A stretch of DNA of 64,000 nucleotides from Stenotrophomonas sp. 364 (GCF_009832905.1 NZ_CP047135.1:102001-166000); one strand, 5' to 3'; shown: positions 27,651 to 36,684, numbered from the stretch's first letter. Notes: generated by a model not told the origin, from the sequence alone. A program made the numbers and translations.

Positions 27651-29201
27651 CTAGAGCCGAAGCGGTTGATCGCTGGCCATGAACATCTCGAACTCGCCCA
27701 TGCAGCCAAATTCCAGCGTGGCACCGAGCAGCGTGGCGTAGCTGTTGATCGCCGTGGCGAAGGCATCCACCTCCAGTGCAGCCGCGCTGGCATCCAGTGC
27801 AAGGAGCAGGTCGGTTGTGGCTGCGCGCATAGCAGGCAGTTCGGCCACCATGAACATCGCCAGTGCCTCACGCTGCCGCTGGATTTCTTCACGGGCGGCT
27901 TGATGCAGCTCGATGGCCTGGTCCAGTGCTTCCTTGGCCAGGGCGGCGTTCTTGCCGGCCAGCATCGCTTCGCGATAGAACATCGAGGACAACGTGCAGC
28001 CGATCATGCCGCCGATGGCAGCGCCCAGCACGGGAATGGGAATGGCCACTTGGCCCAGTGCGGCCATCATGCCCGACGCCAGCATGCCAGCGCCTTTCTC
28101 GCCGATCTCCTCCATGAACTGCAGGCCGTCTATCTCGCTGTTGGCGTAGCGCTTGATGCTCACCCCCATCGTGATGCACACGTTGACCACCATCGCCGGG
28201 GCAGCGGTGCGCGATAGCGTCTGCAGGCCCTGGCTGCTGGATTGCTGCATCACCGAGGTGAGCGTGGCGCCCGCTGCTGTGGAGGCATAGCCCAGCCCAG
28301 CGGCCTTGGCGGTGCCGATGGCCACCGCACCTACGGCTGCCTTCATCTGCTGGCGCTCGGTGGCCACCAGGAAGGCATTGGTGGCCAGGCTGATGGCGGC
28401 ACCGACCATGGCGCCGCCTTTGGCGCCCTCCATGCCGGCACGGTGGGTGGTATGGGCGATGTCACGCAGCGTGGCGATACGGGGGTGGGTGCGATAGAAG
28501 AGCGCATCCTCGCTGGTCAGGCCGGCATCCTTTAGGTTACCGGCCAGTTGATCGTAGTTGTCGGCATGCTCGCGCAGGCGAGCGGCCACCTCCGGCTTGC
28601 CCAGTGCATCCACCGCATCGGCGTTGGCGCGCAGCTTGGCCGCTTCCGAGCGGCAGGTGGCCTCTGCGCCGGCCATCTGCTCGGAGGGCAGCTCCAGCTT
28701 GATGCCACGGTAGCGGGCAAACTCGCCATCGGGCTTGGCAATCTTGTTCAGCAGCGCGTCGCAGTTCTTGGCAGCGACAAACTTCATCTGCCCCTCGCTG
28801 CCCATGACCACTTGACCATCAAGCACCTGTAGCCGGTCAACGACGGGGTGGTTGCGCTTGTACTCGGGGTGATCATCGCTACGCACGGTGCGTACCGGCG
28901 AGCCGTTGATGATCGCCTCGGCATTATCGCGGCTGGTGGCGGCCACTTCAGCGGCATAGCCGGCCTGGCTGGCCAGCACCTTGGCGGCATGATCGGCCGG
29001 CACGCTGTAACCGGCGATGGTCTTCAGGCCCAGGGCAAACGTCTCGCCGGTGACGGCATCACGGCCGGTGTAGCCTTTGATGTACTCGGCACCGGCAGCG
29101 CCATAGCGCTGAACCACTTCGAGGGTAGATGCCGCCACGGCGGCGTCTACTGCTTCCCTGGTAACAGGCGCTGCGGCCTGATCCTTTGCATTTTGTTCCA
29201 T
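27651..29201 (-). CDS. Large glycine-rich membrane-associated protein of the TerB module
   Basis: This 516-residue protein has a soluble helical N-terminal half that includes AAEVAATSRDNAEAIINGSPVRTVRSDDHPEYKRNHP. From about residue 260 onwards the sequence is hydrophobic and glycine/alanine-rich (GGAMVGAAISLATNAFLVA, VGAVAIGTAKAAGLGYASTAAGATL, GMLASGMMAALGQVAIPIPVLGAAIGGMIGCTLSSMFY). A coiled-coil and helical tail follow. The ATG at 29201 has GGAGG nine bases upstream; the GTG-type extension from 29258 is unlikely. It is the first gene of the leftward array. The layout suggests a pore or membrane-bending component, but I do not know a characterised homologue. Confidence 0.7.
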   Translation of the reverse strand: MEQNAKDQAAAPVTREAVDAAVAASTLEVVQRYGAAGAEYIKGYTGRDAVTGETFALGLKTIAGYSVPADHAAKVLASQAGYAAEVAATSRDNAEAIINGSPVRTVRSDDHPEYKRNHPVVDRLQVLDGQVVMGSEGQMKFVAAKNCDALLNKIAKPDGEFARYRGIKLELPSEQMAGAEATCRSEAAKLRANADAVDALGKPEVAARLREHADNYDQLAGNLKDAGLTSEDALFYRTHPRIATLRDIAHTTHRAGMEGAKGGAMVGAAISLATNAFLVATERQQMKAAVGAVAIGTAKAAGLGYASTAAGATLTSVMQQSSSQGLQTLSRTAAPAMVVNVCITMGVSIKRYANSEIDGLQFMEEIGEKGAGMLASGMMAALGQVAIPIPVLGAAIGGMIGCTLSSMFYREAMLAGKNAALAKEALDQAIELHQAAREEIQRQREALAMFMVAELPAMRAATTDLLLALDASAAALEVDAFATAINSYATLLGATLEFGCMGEFEMFMASDQPLRL

Positions 29202-29454
29202 GTGCCGTGTCCTCCGTGGAGCGTGGCGTGTAGCGGGAGTTCCATCTTCATCGTGCATAGCGACAGTGGATGTCGCAGCGCGCCGTACGCCCTGACATCG
29301 GCAGGGCGGGCCATATCTTTAGGGTCACTATTGTCGAGGCAATCGATATGGGCGCCATGCGACATGGTTTGTCGGAGCACGCATCAGGATCAACGGCGAA
29401 GGATCAATTCTGGGCACGGACGCTCGACTCTCTCGACACGCTGGAAGGACGATC

Positions 29455-29556
29455 ATGTTCAAAATTATTGGCGCAGTGGTGGTGTACGGATTCGCCGTGT
29501 ATGGACTTGGGCAGTGGATGGCGGACAAGGCGGCCGTTGAGGACGGTCGGCTCTGA
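29455..29556 (+). CDS. Tiny single-span membrane protein, 33 residues
   Basis: MFKIIGAVVVYGFAVYGLGQ is a membrane helix followed by a short charged tail (WMADKAAVEDGRL). AAGGA lies five bases upstream of the ATG. The size and hydrophobicity fit small inner-membrane stress proteins. It reads away from the 516-residue gene, 253 bases from that gene's start. No function is known. Confidence 0.6.
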   Translation: MFKIIGAVVVYGFAVYGLGQWMADKAAVEDGRL

Positions 29557-29620
29557 GTTGGCCTGTGTACTTGTGCAGAAGCGTTATTTGCCCAGCCGGC
29601 CGCAGCCGGCTGGGCCCCCC

Positions 29621-29827
29621 TCACCGCGTATGACACACCGGCGAGCAGGTGGCGCAGCCATCGCTGTTGGCATGGAAGCGCTTGGCTTCCCGCACGGCGG
29701 ACTGGCAGGTGGTGTGCTCGCCCAGTGCCGTCTTGGAAATGACAGCGCTCAACCAGCGGCAATCCTGGCGGTGCACTTCATGTTCGCCCGTGCGCTGGGC
29801 GTGGTTGTTGACATAGCACTGAGCCAT
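29621..29827 (-). CDS. Small cysteine-rich conserved protein, 68 residues
   Basis: The protein has MAQCYVNNHAQRTGEHEVHRQDC, then LGEHTTCQSAVREAK and a C-terminal DGCATCSPVCHT. This layout (YVN-N-AQ...EVH...C, LGE...C..AV..AK, DGC..CS..CH) matches a widespread small-protein family of unknown function found near mobile and accessory genes. The paired Cys and His residues may bind zinc. It is on the minus strand, convergent with the tiny membrane protein. Confidence 0.7.
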   Translation of the reverse strand: MAQCYVNNHAQRTGEHEVHRQDCRWLSAVISKTALGEHTTCQSAVREAKRFHANSDGCATCSPVCHTR

Positions 29828-30201
29828 CTATGGCCTCTTTGCATCCGCGCGATGTTGCGCGCTATCGACTATCCGCATTTGGGCCAGAATGTGTTGCGAC
29901 GCGTGTCAATGCCCGCGCATGGCAGCGAATAGGAATTTGATGAAAAGCAGGGAAGTGGGAGATGTGTCCCGCGAGGATTGCGCACGGAAAGCGAGTCGCC
30001 AGAAAATCGCAACGTCGATTGGCCCACCCCCAAGCGGAATGGCACGTGCAGAGCCGGGAATGCTGGCGCTCAGTGCAGTAGGAAGACTCTCATTTTGTTC
30101 AAATAATGAAGCATGTCTCGTAAATGAGTACACATGGCAAGGAGAAACATGGATGACCGCTGCTAGCCTTTCAGCACATCAATAAAAGCCAAGGATATGG
30201 C
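29828..30201. other. Intergenic region before the PAAR effector
   Basis: No gene is supported in these 374 bases. The sequence becomes AT-rich from about 29930. An AAGGA at 30191-30195 serves the PAAR gene. Several ATG-initiated frames stop within a few codons. Confidence 0.5.
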
Positions 30202-32055
30202 GTGGGACGCACCGTAATAGTTGTGGGCGATCGCACCAGCAGCGGCGGCACCGTACTCACCGGTTCGCCCTTCACCGACATCAACGGCATGGCCATCGCC
30301 CGCATAGGCGACAAAGCCTTCTGCCCCAAACACAACGGCCCATTTCCCATCATCACGGGTGACACCACGTTTCTCGTGGATGGCCAGCCCTTGGCGTGTG
30401 AGGGTGACTACATCGCCTGCGGTTGCCAGTTGGTGGCGGTGAAGCAGAGCACGGTAACTGTGGAGTCGGGCGGTAGTGCGGCGCCCAGTGCCCGCAGTAC
30501 CGCGGGCGCTGCAGCGGTGCCGCCCGCGGGTGGGTTTGTCGCGGCGGGTACCAAGGCCATGCCAGCGCAACGCGCGCCGGTCAAGCAGGACATCCTGCTG
30601 CACTACCACTACGGCGACCTCGACCGCACCCCGGTGCGCGGTGTGGCCTACCAGGTGATGCTGCCCGACGACAGCATCCGCACCGGCCACCTGGACGACG
30701 AGGGCCGCGCGCGTATACCCGAGGTCACCGTGGGCCCGGTACAGATGGTGCAGGTGCTGTTCCAGCCTGACGAGCCCGACGAAGACAACGCCCCCATCCT
30801 GGCCGCACGCGCGCGGCTGAAGGCGGCCCTGGACGCCATCGTAGTGCAGACCCGCACTGACATGGCGCCGGAATGGCAGCAGTGGGACCAGGCCGGCAAC
30901 GCCATACGCTGGGGCCTGCAGCGCGGCAACCAGGCGCTGGGCATGGGGCAGGGCACGTGGGACTACGTGGCCGGCACCGTGGAAACAGCGGTGGACATGG
31001 CCGTGCTCATGTACAAGGCCGACCGCGAGCTCAAAGAGTGGACCCGCCTGCTGCTCACCGGCGACCGCGACGGCCTGGACCGCAAGATCGCCGCCCTGCG
31101 CGCCACCGGCGGCAAGGTCATGGACGCCGCCAGTGAGGCCAAGGAGCTGTTCAATCTGCTGATCGAGGACCCCGGCATCACCGAGATGCTGCCGTCCTTC
31201 GGCGTGGCCTGGTGGGAGGCGGTACCGCCCGACGAGCAGGAACGTATCGAGGCCCGCTTCAGCTCACAGATCATGGTGGACGTGGTGGTGTCCATCCTGC
31301 TGGCCGCCGTCACCGTGGAATTGGGCGGCGCCGGCGGCTTTGGCTATGCTGCGGCCAAGGCGGGCAACACGGCCGCCGGCGTGGGCAAGAAGCTGCTGCA
31401 CCTGATGGAAGAGGTGGAGGACGCGTTCAAGGGCCTGGCCAAGGTGCTGAAGACGCGCAAGCGACGTCAGGCCGATGGCAACCGCACGCCGGATGGTGGC
31501 AGGAAGATCGAGACCAAGCGGTTGCCGAAGCGGATGCCGCGGAAGAAGTTGCCTTGTTTTAGCCCGCAAAAGCTACCTGCCTCGAAGTACCCGGAGATGG
31601 ACCGGCAGTTGAAGGGTCAGGAGCAGGGACTGAACGATATGAGCGTTGAGGAGTACCTTGAAGCCCGGAAGGCATTCGATCCGAAGAACCGAGACCGAAC
31701 CGTCTCGGTGGATGCCCGTGCTGAGTACAGGGCCAGTATCTATGACAAGCAGTACCGGCTGCTACGCAGGCAGCGCGTGTCTCCATCTGAAGCTCGTGAA
31801 GCAGCGGAGAAGCACGCCGATGACACAATGAAGGTGATGAACGCACTGCATAATCCTGATCTGGTTGCAGGTGGCACGGATAGGATTGATGACTTCGGAG
31901 ACGGAGAGGTGAACCAGACAATTGGCCGTCAGTGGAAGCTCAAGAAGAAGGGAGAAACCGCTCGCATTGAAGAGTTGGACGCGGCGGCTGCCAAGCTTCC
32001 TGCAAGCGAGCGCGGAATGACCAAGATGAATGGCGGATTGGAGCGCTGCAGATGA
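30202..32055 (+). CDS. PAAR-domain type VI secretion effector with Ntox15 DNase C-terminus (Tde-like)
   Basis: This 617-residue protein has an N-terminal PAAR domain (1-85; VGDRTSSGGTVLTGSPFT, INGMAIARIGDKAFCPKHN, CGCQLVAVKQ) that caps the type VI spike. An Ala/Pro linker and a middle domain of about 230 residues follow, then a hydrophobic segment (about 355-390, MVDVVVSILLAAVTVELGGAGG) and a C-terminal Ntox15 toxin. The toxin's HxxD motif is H538-A-D-D541, with a downstream VNQTIGRQWK motif. Agrobacterium Tde effectors with this domain degrade DNA in recipient cells. The GTG start has AGGA six bases upstream. No VgrG or sheath genes are in the window. The toxin part is visibly less GC-rich, suggesting a swapped-in domain. 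Confidence 0.88.
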   Translation: MGRTVIVVGDRTSSGGTVLTGSPFTDINGMAIARIGDKAFCPKHNGPFPIITGDTTFLVDGQPLACEGDYIACGCQLVAVKQSTVTVESGGSAAPSARSTAGAAAVPPAGGFVAAGTKAMPAQRAPVKQDILLHYHYGDLDRTPVRGVAYQVMLPDDSIRTGHLDDEGRARIPEVTVGPVQMVQVLFQPDEPDEDNAPILAARARLKAALDAIVVQTRTDMAPEWQQWDQAGNAIRWGLQRGNQALGMGQGTWDYVAGTVETAVDMAVLMYKADRELKEWTRLLLTGDRDGLDRKIAALRATGGKVMDAASEAKELFNLLIEDPGITEMLPSFGVAWWEAVPPDEQERIEARFSSQIMVDVVVSILLAAVTVELGGAGGFGYAAAKAGNTAAGVGKKLLHLMEEVEDAFKGLAKVLKTRKRRQADGNRTPDGGRKIETKRLPKRMPRKKLPCFSPQKLPASKYPEMDRQLKGQEQGLNDMSVEEYLEARKAFDPKNRDRTVSVDARAEYRASIYDKQYRLLRRQRVSPSEAREAAEKHADDTMKVMNALHNPDLVAGGTDRIDDFGDGEVNQTIGRQWKLKKKGETARIEELDAAAAKLPASERGMTKMNGGLERCR

Positions 32056-32729
32056 TTAGCATGCTGGATGACGATTTCGAGTACTTCTATCAACGTGCCG
32101 GCTTCGGTCCGTGCTTGGATGCGGTGAGCCCCAGTCAACATCAGATTGAAAGCTACCGGCGAAAGCTCCCCTCAAAGCTGCTTTCCTACTGGGATACCTA
32201 CGGGTTCGCAGGGTATGGACAAGGACTGTTTTGGATGACTGATCCCGATGAGTACGCGGAAGTACTCAACGCCTGGATCTATGGCACCAGGTTCTACCGG
32301 CAGGACGAGTATTCCGTGGTGGGACGAACGGCGTTCGGAAGGCTGATGGTCTGGGGGAAGCGAACTGGATTCAGCCTTAACATTCATTGCCCACTTGGCA
32401 TGATCTTTCCACACGAAGACTCGATTGAAATGAGTGACGAGGAAGCGGACTTTCAGGTCGAAACCTGGTTGAGTGGTATGCAAAAGAGCATGCTCGATCT
32501 ACCGGACGTAGATGAGCGGCCGCTGTTCGAGCGGTGCTTGAGTCTTCTGGGTCCACTGGGGCGCGAAGAAATGTATGGCTTCGTTCCCGCGTTGGCTATG
32601 GGAGGATCCAAGCGATTGGATCGGTTGCAGAGAGTCAATGCAGTTGAACATTTGATGTTCCTGGCGCAGCTGACTGAGCCAACGGTAATGCTGGATATCA
32701 ACAAGGAGGCGGGGCGCCTTGGGCTTTGA
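32052..32729 (+). CDS. Tdi1-like immunity protein (GAD-like/DUF1851)
   Basis: This 225-residue protein has a GAD-like N-terminus (DDFEYFYQRAGFGPCLDAVSPSQ, YRRKLPSKLLSYWDTYGFAGYGQGLFWMTDPDEYAEVLNAWI) and a DUF1851-type C-terminus (ERCLSLLGPLGREEMYGFVPALAMGGS). These are the domains of Tdi1, the immunity partner of the Tde1 DNase. Its ATG overlaps the effector stop (ATGA), so toxin and antidote are translationally coupled. Composition is as low in GC as the toxin domain. Confidence 0.88.
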   Translation: MISMLDDDFEYFYQRAGFGPCLDAVSPSQHQIESYRRKLPSKLLSYWDTYGFAGYGQGLFWMTDPDEYAEVLNAWIYGTRFYRQDEYSVVGRTAFGRLMVWGKRTGFSLNIHCPLGMIFPHEDSIEMSDEEADFQVETWLSGMQKSMLDLPDVDERPLFERCLSLLGPLGREEMYGFVPALAMGGSKRLDRLQRVNAVEHLMFLAQLTEPTVMLDINKEAGRLGL

Positions 32730-33150
32730 AGCCGTTTCTGACGTAGGTAAGACCCTAAAGGTCACCCGATTTTGGATCCGAAGCCCGAACACTCACCAAC
32801 GCCTTCCTGAGCTCGAAGCCATGCAAGATGAAGACGAAGATTTCGAAGGCAAGTACTGGTACGGCAAAGTCGACTACACCCTGCGCCGTAGCCGCTGGGA
32901 ACGGGAGCGCGGCGCACCTGAGGAAGAAGGCTTGGTCGCCTTCCTCGCGTCGGGTTGCTCGATCGAGGACAGTACCGAACGACTCTACTATGAGCTGCTG
33001 GCGAGGCATCTGGACATGGCTCCCGACGGCGAATACCAACTGGGCGCGCCCGCCGAAGCCGCCGCGGCCATAGGCCCGGAGCTGGCAGCATGCATGTTGC
33101 GATTGTGCGAAGCCGAACCCATTGCCTTTGGCCCATTCCCCTTCGACTAA
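32719..33150 (+). CDS. Acidic hypothetical protein downstream of the immunity gene, 143 residues
   Basis: I do not recognise this protein. It is acidic (QDEDEDFEGKYWYGKVDYTLRRSRWERERGAPEEEG) and its C-terminal half is alanine/glutamate-rich and helical (YYELLARHLDMAPDGEYQLGAPAEAAAAIGPELAACMLRLCEAEP). The TTG at 32719 overlaps the immunity gene by 11 bases and has GGAGG upstream. An ATG at 32821 lacks a ribosome-binding site. Its position suggests a second immunity or accessory protein. Confidence 0.6.
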   Translation: MGFEAVSDVGKTLKVTRFWIRSPNTHQRLPELEAMQDEDEDFEGKYWYGKVDYTLRRSRWERERGAPEEEGLVAFLASGCSIEDSTERLYYELLARHLDMAPDGEYQLGAPAEAAAAIGPELAACMLRLCEAEPIAFGPFPFD

Positions 33151-33297
33151 TTGCCGCCCCCAAGCACCCACCCCCACACCCTGCTACCATTCCCCGGCAT
33201 TCCAGCCAGCCAGCCCACGCACACATGCGGGACCGGCCGTCACACGTACGGCCCAGCGAGCCAGGACACCCTCCCGTGCCCATTCAAGGACGCTCGC

Positions 33298-34443
33298 ATG
33301 TACCCTCGTTCCCTTCTCCGTTCGGCCGCGCTGGCCCTCGCCGTCACCCTGTCCCTTGGCACCCCCTCGGCATTCGCCGTGGGCAAGGCCACCCCGGCTG
33401 CCGAAACCGCAGCCGCCGTGCTGCGCAAGCCCGTTGCCCAGGGCCTGTATGAGCTGGCCTACAGCCCCACGGTAGACGTGGTGTACGTGGCCTCGTCCGG
33501 TGGCTTCGGCGATGCCGCTGGCCCGGCGCAGCTGTTGCTGCTGGACCCCAACACCCTCGACCTTGAAGCGCAGATCCCGCTGGAGCGTAAAGCCTTCGGC
33601 CTGGTGCTGGACGACGCCAACCACCGCCTGTACATCGGCAACACCGTGGACACCTCGGTCACCGTGGTGGATACCAACACCCACAAGGTGGTGGGCATCG
33701 TGCAGCTGATGGAAAAGAAGGTGGGCAAGGACGGCAAGGCCGCCTACACCCATGACCTGCGCGAGCTGGTGGTCGATGGCGCGGCCAACCGCCTGTATGT
33801 CACCGGCCACTCCAGCGACGGCAGCGTGCTGTTCGTGGTGGACACGCAGTCGCTGAAGGTGCTCAACACTATTCCGGGCCTGGGCAACGCCAAGGCACCG
33901 GGCCTGGCGCTGGATGCCAAGGGCAAGCGCGTGTACACCTCCAACCTGCTGGCCGAAGTGGTCACCGTGGGCACCGACAGCGGCAAGGTGGAGCAGCGCT
34001 TCAAGGTGAGCGCCGAGCAGCCGATGAACATCGCGCTGGAGCCGTCGGGCAAGCGCCTGTACGTCACCGACCAGGGCTCGGAGATGATCCGCAAGTACCA
34101 GGCCAGCAGCTCGGGCTTCACCTCCACCCACCCGGGCCAGCGCGTACTGGTGCTGGATCGCACCACCGGCAAGGAACTGGCCAGCATCCCCACCGACGCG
34201 GGTCCGCTGGGCATCCTGCTGGATGCCAAGCGCAAGCGCCTGTACGTAACCAATCGTGAGGCGGGCACAGTGACGTCGTACAACAGCGATACGTACAAGC
34301 CGCTCAGGACCTACTCGGTGCCCACGCACCCGAACAGCCTGGCGCTGGATGCGAAGAAGAACGTGCTGTACGTGACCGTCAAGAACGGCGACAACGAGGC
34401 CAAGGGTAGCCGCGAGTCGGTGGCGCGGATTCAGCTGGACTGA
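33298..34443 (+). CDS. YncE-like secreted beta-propeller protein
   Basis: This 381-residue protein has a signal peptide (MYPRSLLRSAALALAVTLSLGTPSAFA) and a series of about six to seven repeats with the pattern 'LALDAKGKRVYTSN..AEVVTVGTDSGK' and 'LYVTNREAGTVTSYNSDTYK', typical of YVTN/YncE propellers. YncE-like proteins are periplasmic and their ligands are uncertain. The ATG at 33298 follows AAGGA. A clear terminator is downstream. Codon use is again that of the core chromosome, marking the right edge of the accessory region. Confidence 0.85.
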   Translation: MYPRSLLRSAALALAVTLSLGTPSAFAVGKATPAAETAAAVLRKPVAQGLYELAYSPTVDVVYVASSGGFGDAAGPAQLLLLDPNTLDLEAQIPLERKAFGLVLDDANHRLYIGNTVDTSVTVVDTNTHKVVGIVQLMEKKVGKDGKAAYTHDLRELVVDGAANRLYVTGHSSDGSVLFVVDTQSLKVLNTIPGLGNAKAPGLALDAKGKRVYTSNLLAEVVTVGTDSGKVEQRFKVSAEQPMNIALEPSGKRLYVTDQGSEMIRKYQASSSGFTSTHPGQRVLVLDRTTGKELASIPTDAGPLGILLDAKRKRLYVTNREAGTVTSYNSDTYKPLRTYSVPTHPNSLALDAKKNVLYVTVKNGDNEAKGSRESVARIQLD

Positions 34444-34455
34444 TGCGGTGATGCC

Positions 34456-34490
34456 GTGCCCATCCGCAGGCGCGGGTGGGCACGGTTTTG
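34456..34490 (+). terminator. Rho-independent terminator after the YncE-like gene
   Basis: GTGCCCATCCGC (34456-34467) pairs with GCGGGTGGGCAC (34472-34483), with one G-U pair and a short loop. GGTTTTG follows. Confidence 0.85.
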
Positions 34491-34647
34491 GCGAGGATGG
34501 GTCCGCAAGTAGATACTGACCTTGCTCCAAGCAGAAACCCAATAAGCTTCGTAAAGCATGGGCGTCATTCGCGCGAGTTAACTTATAGCTGAATTTCTAC
34601 CGAATGATGCCGCTAGATCAGATAAGCGAAAGGGAGTTTTGACCAAG

Positions 34648-35421
34648 ATGGACCTTGATGCATGGAAGACGATCTTCACCGGTGCCACCGTCCTGGTGAG
34701 CCTTGTACTGGCCGCTTGGAGTATTCGTAAAGACATTCATGCACGAAAGGGACTGCTCAGGGACGACTTCCGTTTTGCGTTGGAGCTTCACAAGGCCAAG
34801 CGGGAGACTGCGTTCACGCCTATGCTCTCAGAGCGCGGGTACTGGGCTCTCATCGGTCGAACGGACATCCCGTATCGCGAAATTGAACATCTGGCATCGT
34901 TTTCCGAGCCGGCTCTCGCATTGAAATTCTATCCGGCTGCCCGAAAGCGACTGCATTTCGACGCTGCGCGGAAGGGGCTTGCGCTTCAGTTCAAAGGCTG
35001 GAGCAGGCACAAAATCTGGCGCAAGTTCGTTTCGATCGCCAGTTGGCTGGGCTACATCGTATTCTACGTGGCGGCAACGTCTCCGCTGCTTTTTCACGCC
35101 GCGAAGGAGCTCACCGGAAGTCAGATGTTCTCACTCGTGGCACTGACTATTCCCACGTTTCTCCCGCTTTCGATACTGTCTCTCCGTTCGGGAGTCAGCG
35201 TGACTCGCGCAGAACGCTTGATTGAGCTACAGGAAAGAACGCGCGTACTTCACTTGGAAGATGCCGCGACGGACGAATCAGTCGACCCCGCTGGCAGTTG
35301 CTTGCCCATTCGGCTCGACGTCGCTGCGCCCGTTGAGTCTGTTAGGGTCTCCATTCAATCCGTTCTCGGTGTCGCTGCGGTAGCGGCGTTGACGTTGCTG
35401 TATTTGCGCCCTCGTAGGTAG
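34648..35421 (+). CDS. Membrane protein of unknown function, 257 residues
   Basis: The ATG at 34648 is chosen because GGGAG lies ten bases upstream; a TTG at 34639 is too close. Hydrophobic segments occur near residues 8-25 (FTGATVLVSLVLAAWSI), 131-150 (IASWLGYIVFYVAATSPLLF), 163-182 (LVALTIPTFLPLSILSL) and at the C-terminus (VLGVAAVAALTLLYL). The cytoplasmic stretch between the first and second contains AKRETAFTPMLSERGYWALIGR. I do not recognise the family. GC content is lower than the neighbours, so it may be accessory. Confidence 0.65.
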   Translation: MDLDAWKTIFTGATVLVSLVLAAWSIRKDIHARKGLLRDDFRFALELHKAKRETAFTPMLSERGYWALIGRTDIPYREIEHLASFSEPALALKFYPAARKRLHFDAARKGLALQFKGWSRHKIWRKFVSIASWLGYIVFYVAATSPLLFHAAKELTGSQMFSLVALTIPTFLPLSILSLRSGVSVTRAERLIELQERTRVLHLEDAATDESVDPAGSCLPIRLDVAAPVESVRVSIQSVLGVAAVAALTLLYLRPRR

Positions 35422-35640
35422 TCGAGATCGCATGCGGGGCATGTGAGAAAGAGCCCCGCGTCGGTCAGGCCTTCAGGCATGAGGCCTGTATGGTGATGGA
35501 AGTCGCGCTTGTCCCTGCGCTCCGCGCCCCTGAAATCACAGCGTCGTTGCGACACCTAGGTGCGGCCGCAATGACAATGCTCCGTTGCGCGATAATCAAC
35601 GGTCGCGTCCATCGTAGACGCACCGCTACCGAGATCACGG

Positions 35641-36684
35641 ATGTCCCCACCTTCCCCGCGCACCCTCACCGCGATGCCCGCCGAACTCCGCTCCCGTTTG
35701 CAGGCCGACCTCACCCGCCAACGCGCCGCCGGCAATCTGTGGCTGTTGATTGCCGTCTGCCTGGCCGTTGCGATCACCGCCTACTTCGGTTGGCTGGGTC
35801 TGCACCGCGCGCATGCTGCGCCCACCTGGGTGCCGATGATTCTGGCAGCGGTGATGGGGTTGGCGGGCATCGTCGCGGCGGCGCTGGTGCGGCAGCGTCG
35901 CCTGGTGTGGTTGCGCGAGGCACTGGCATCTTCCGAGGTGGCGGTGATGGAGGGTGCGCTGCAGTCCGCCGAGATCCTGCCGCAGCAGGCACGCTTCGCG
36001 CGGGCGCCACGCAGCTACGTGCTGGGCGACTACCGCCACGTGGTGCTGGAGGAATCGCCAAGCACCGACGCGCTCTCCGGCTTCGTACCGCAGCATGTCG
36101 TAGGCCCCGCACCGGGCACGCCGCTGCGCCTGGTATGGAGCGCGGCGCATCCCGGTCACCTGCTCCAGGTGGACTACCCCGGCATGACGGCGGTGGCCGA
36201 TGCGCCCGCAGCGATGAATGCGCAGGATTGGCGCGACCTCCGCGCGCGCCCGATGGCGGCGCTGCGCGCAGCAGCATGGCTGGGCGCGGCCATGGTGGCC
36301 GGACTGGCCGCCATGGCGCTCCTGCTGCCAACCGTGAGCCGCGGTTTCAGCGTGTGGCTGTGGGTCGGTCTGCTGGTGCTCACAGTGTGGCTGTTGGGCA
36401 CGTGGGTGCCTGCCCTCCGCATGTGGCTGCAGCGCGACACGGTGCGCCGCCACACGATTGCCGGGCCGGTGCAGGAGGTGATGCAGGCGCGTCGCAATGA
36501 CGGCCGCCAGGGCGTGGAGCACGCACTGTTCGCGCGGCTGGGCGGGGAGTGGCATCTGCTGCAGACCGCCGGCAGTGCCAGCGGGCTGCAGGCAACCGTG
36601 GCGCCGGGTATGCCGCTCAGTGTCTCCTACGCGGTGCTTGGCGCGCGCCGCGTGCAACTGCGGCATTCCGCCTCCGCAGACTGA
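35641..36684 (+). CDS. Membrane protein of unknown function, 347 residues
   Basis: Two N-terminal helices (LWLLIAVCLAVAITAYFGWLGL and VPMILAAVMGLAGIVAAALV) and two central helices (AAWLGAAMVAGLAAMALLL and VWLWVGLLVLTVWLLGTWV) flank two soluble domains. The second soluble domain ends in PGMPLSVSYAVLGARRVQLRHS. It is not a family I can name. The ATG at 35641 lacks a strong ribosome-binding site; the ATG at 35674 is an alternative. It is convergent with the serine hydrolase gene. Confidence 0.65.
   Translation: MSPPSPRTLTAMPAELRSRLQADLTRQRAAGNLWLLIAVCLAVAITAYFGWLGLHRAHAAPTWVPMILAAVMGLAGIVAAALVRQRRLVWLREALASSEVAVMEGALQSAEILPQQARFARAPRSYVLGDYRHVVLEESPSTDALSGFVPQHVVGPAPGTPLRLVWSAAHPGHLLQVDYPGMTAVADAPAAMNAQDWRDLRARPMAALRAAAWLGAAMVAGLAAMALLLPTVSRGFSVWLWVGLLVLTVWLLGTWVPALRMWLQRDTVRRHTIAGPVQEVMQARRNDGRQGVEHALFARLGGEWHLLQTAGSASGLQATVAPGMPLSVSYAVLGARRVQLRHSASAD

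Noticed and set aside
33184..34542. 450-codon frame antisense to the YncE-like gene
   Set aside because: Shadow composition, no signal or domain. The sense frame has a signal peptide and propeller repeats.
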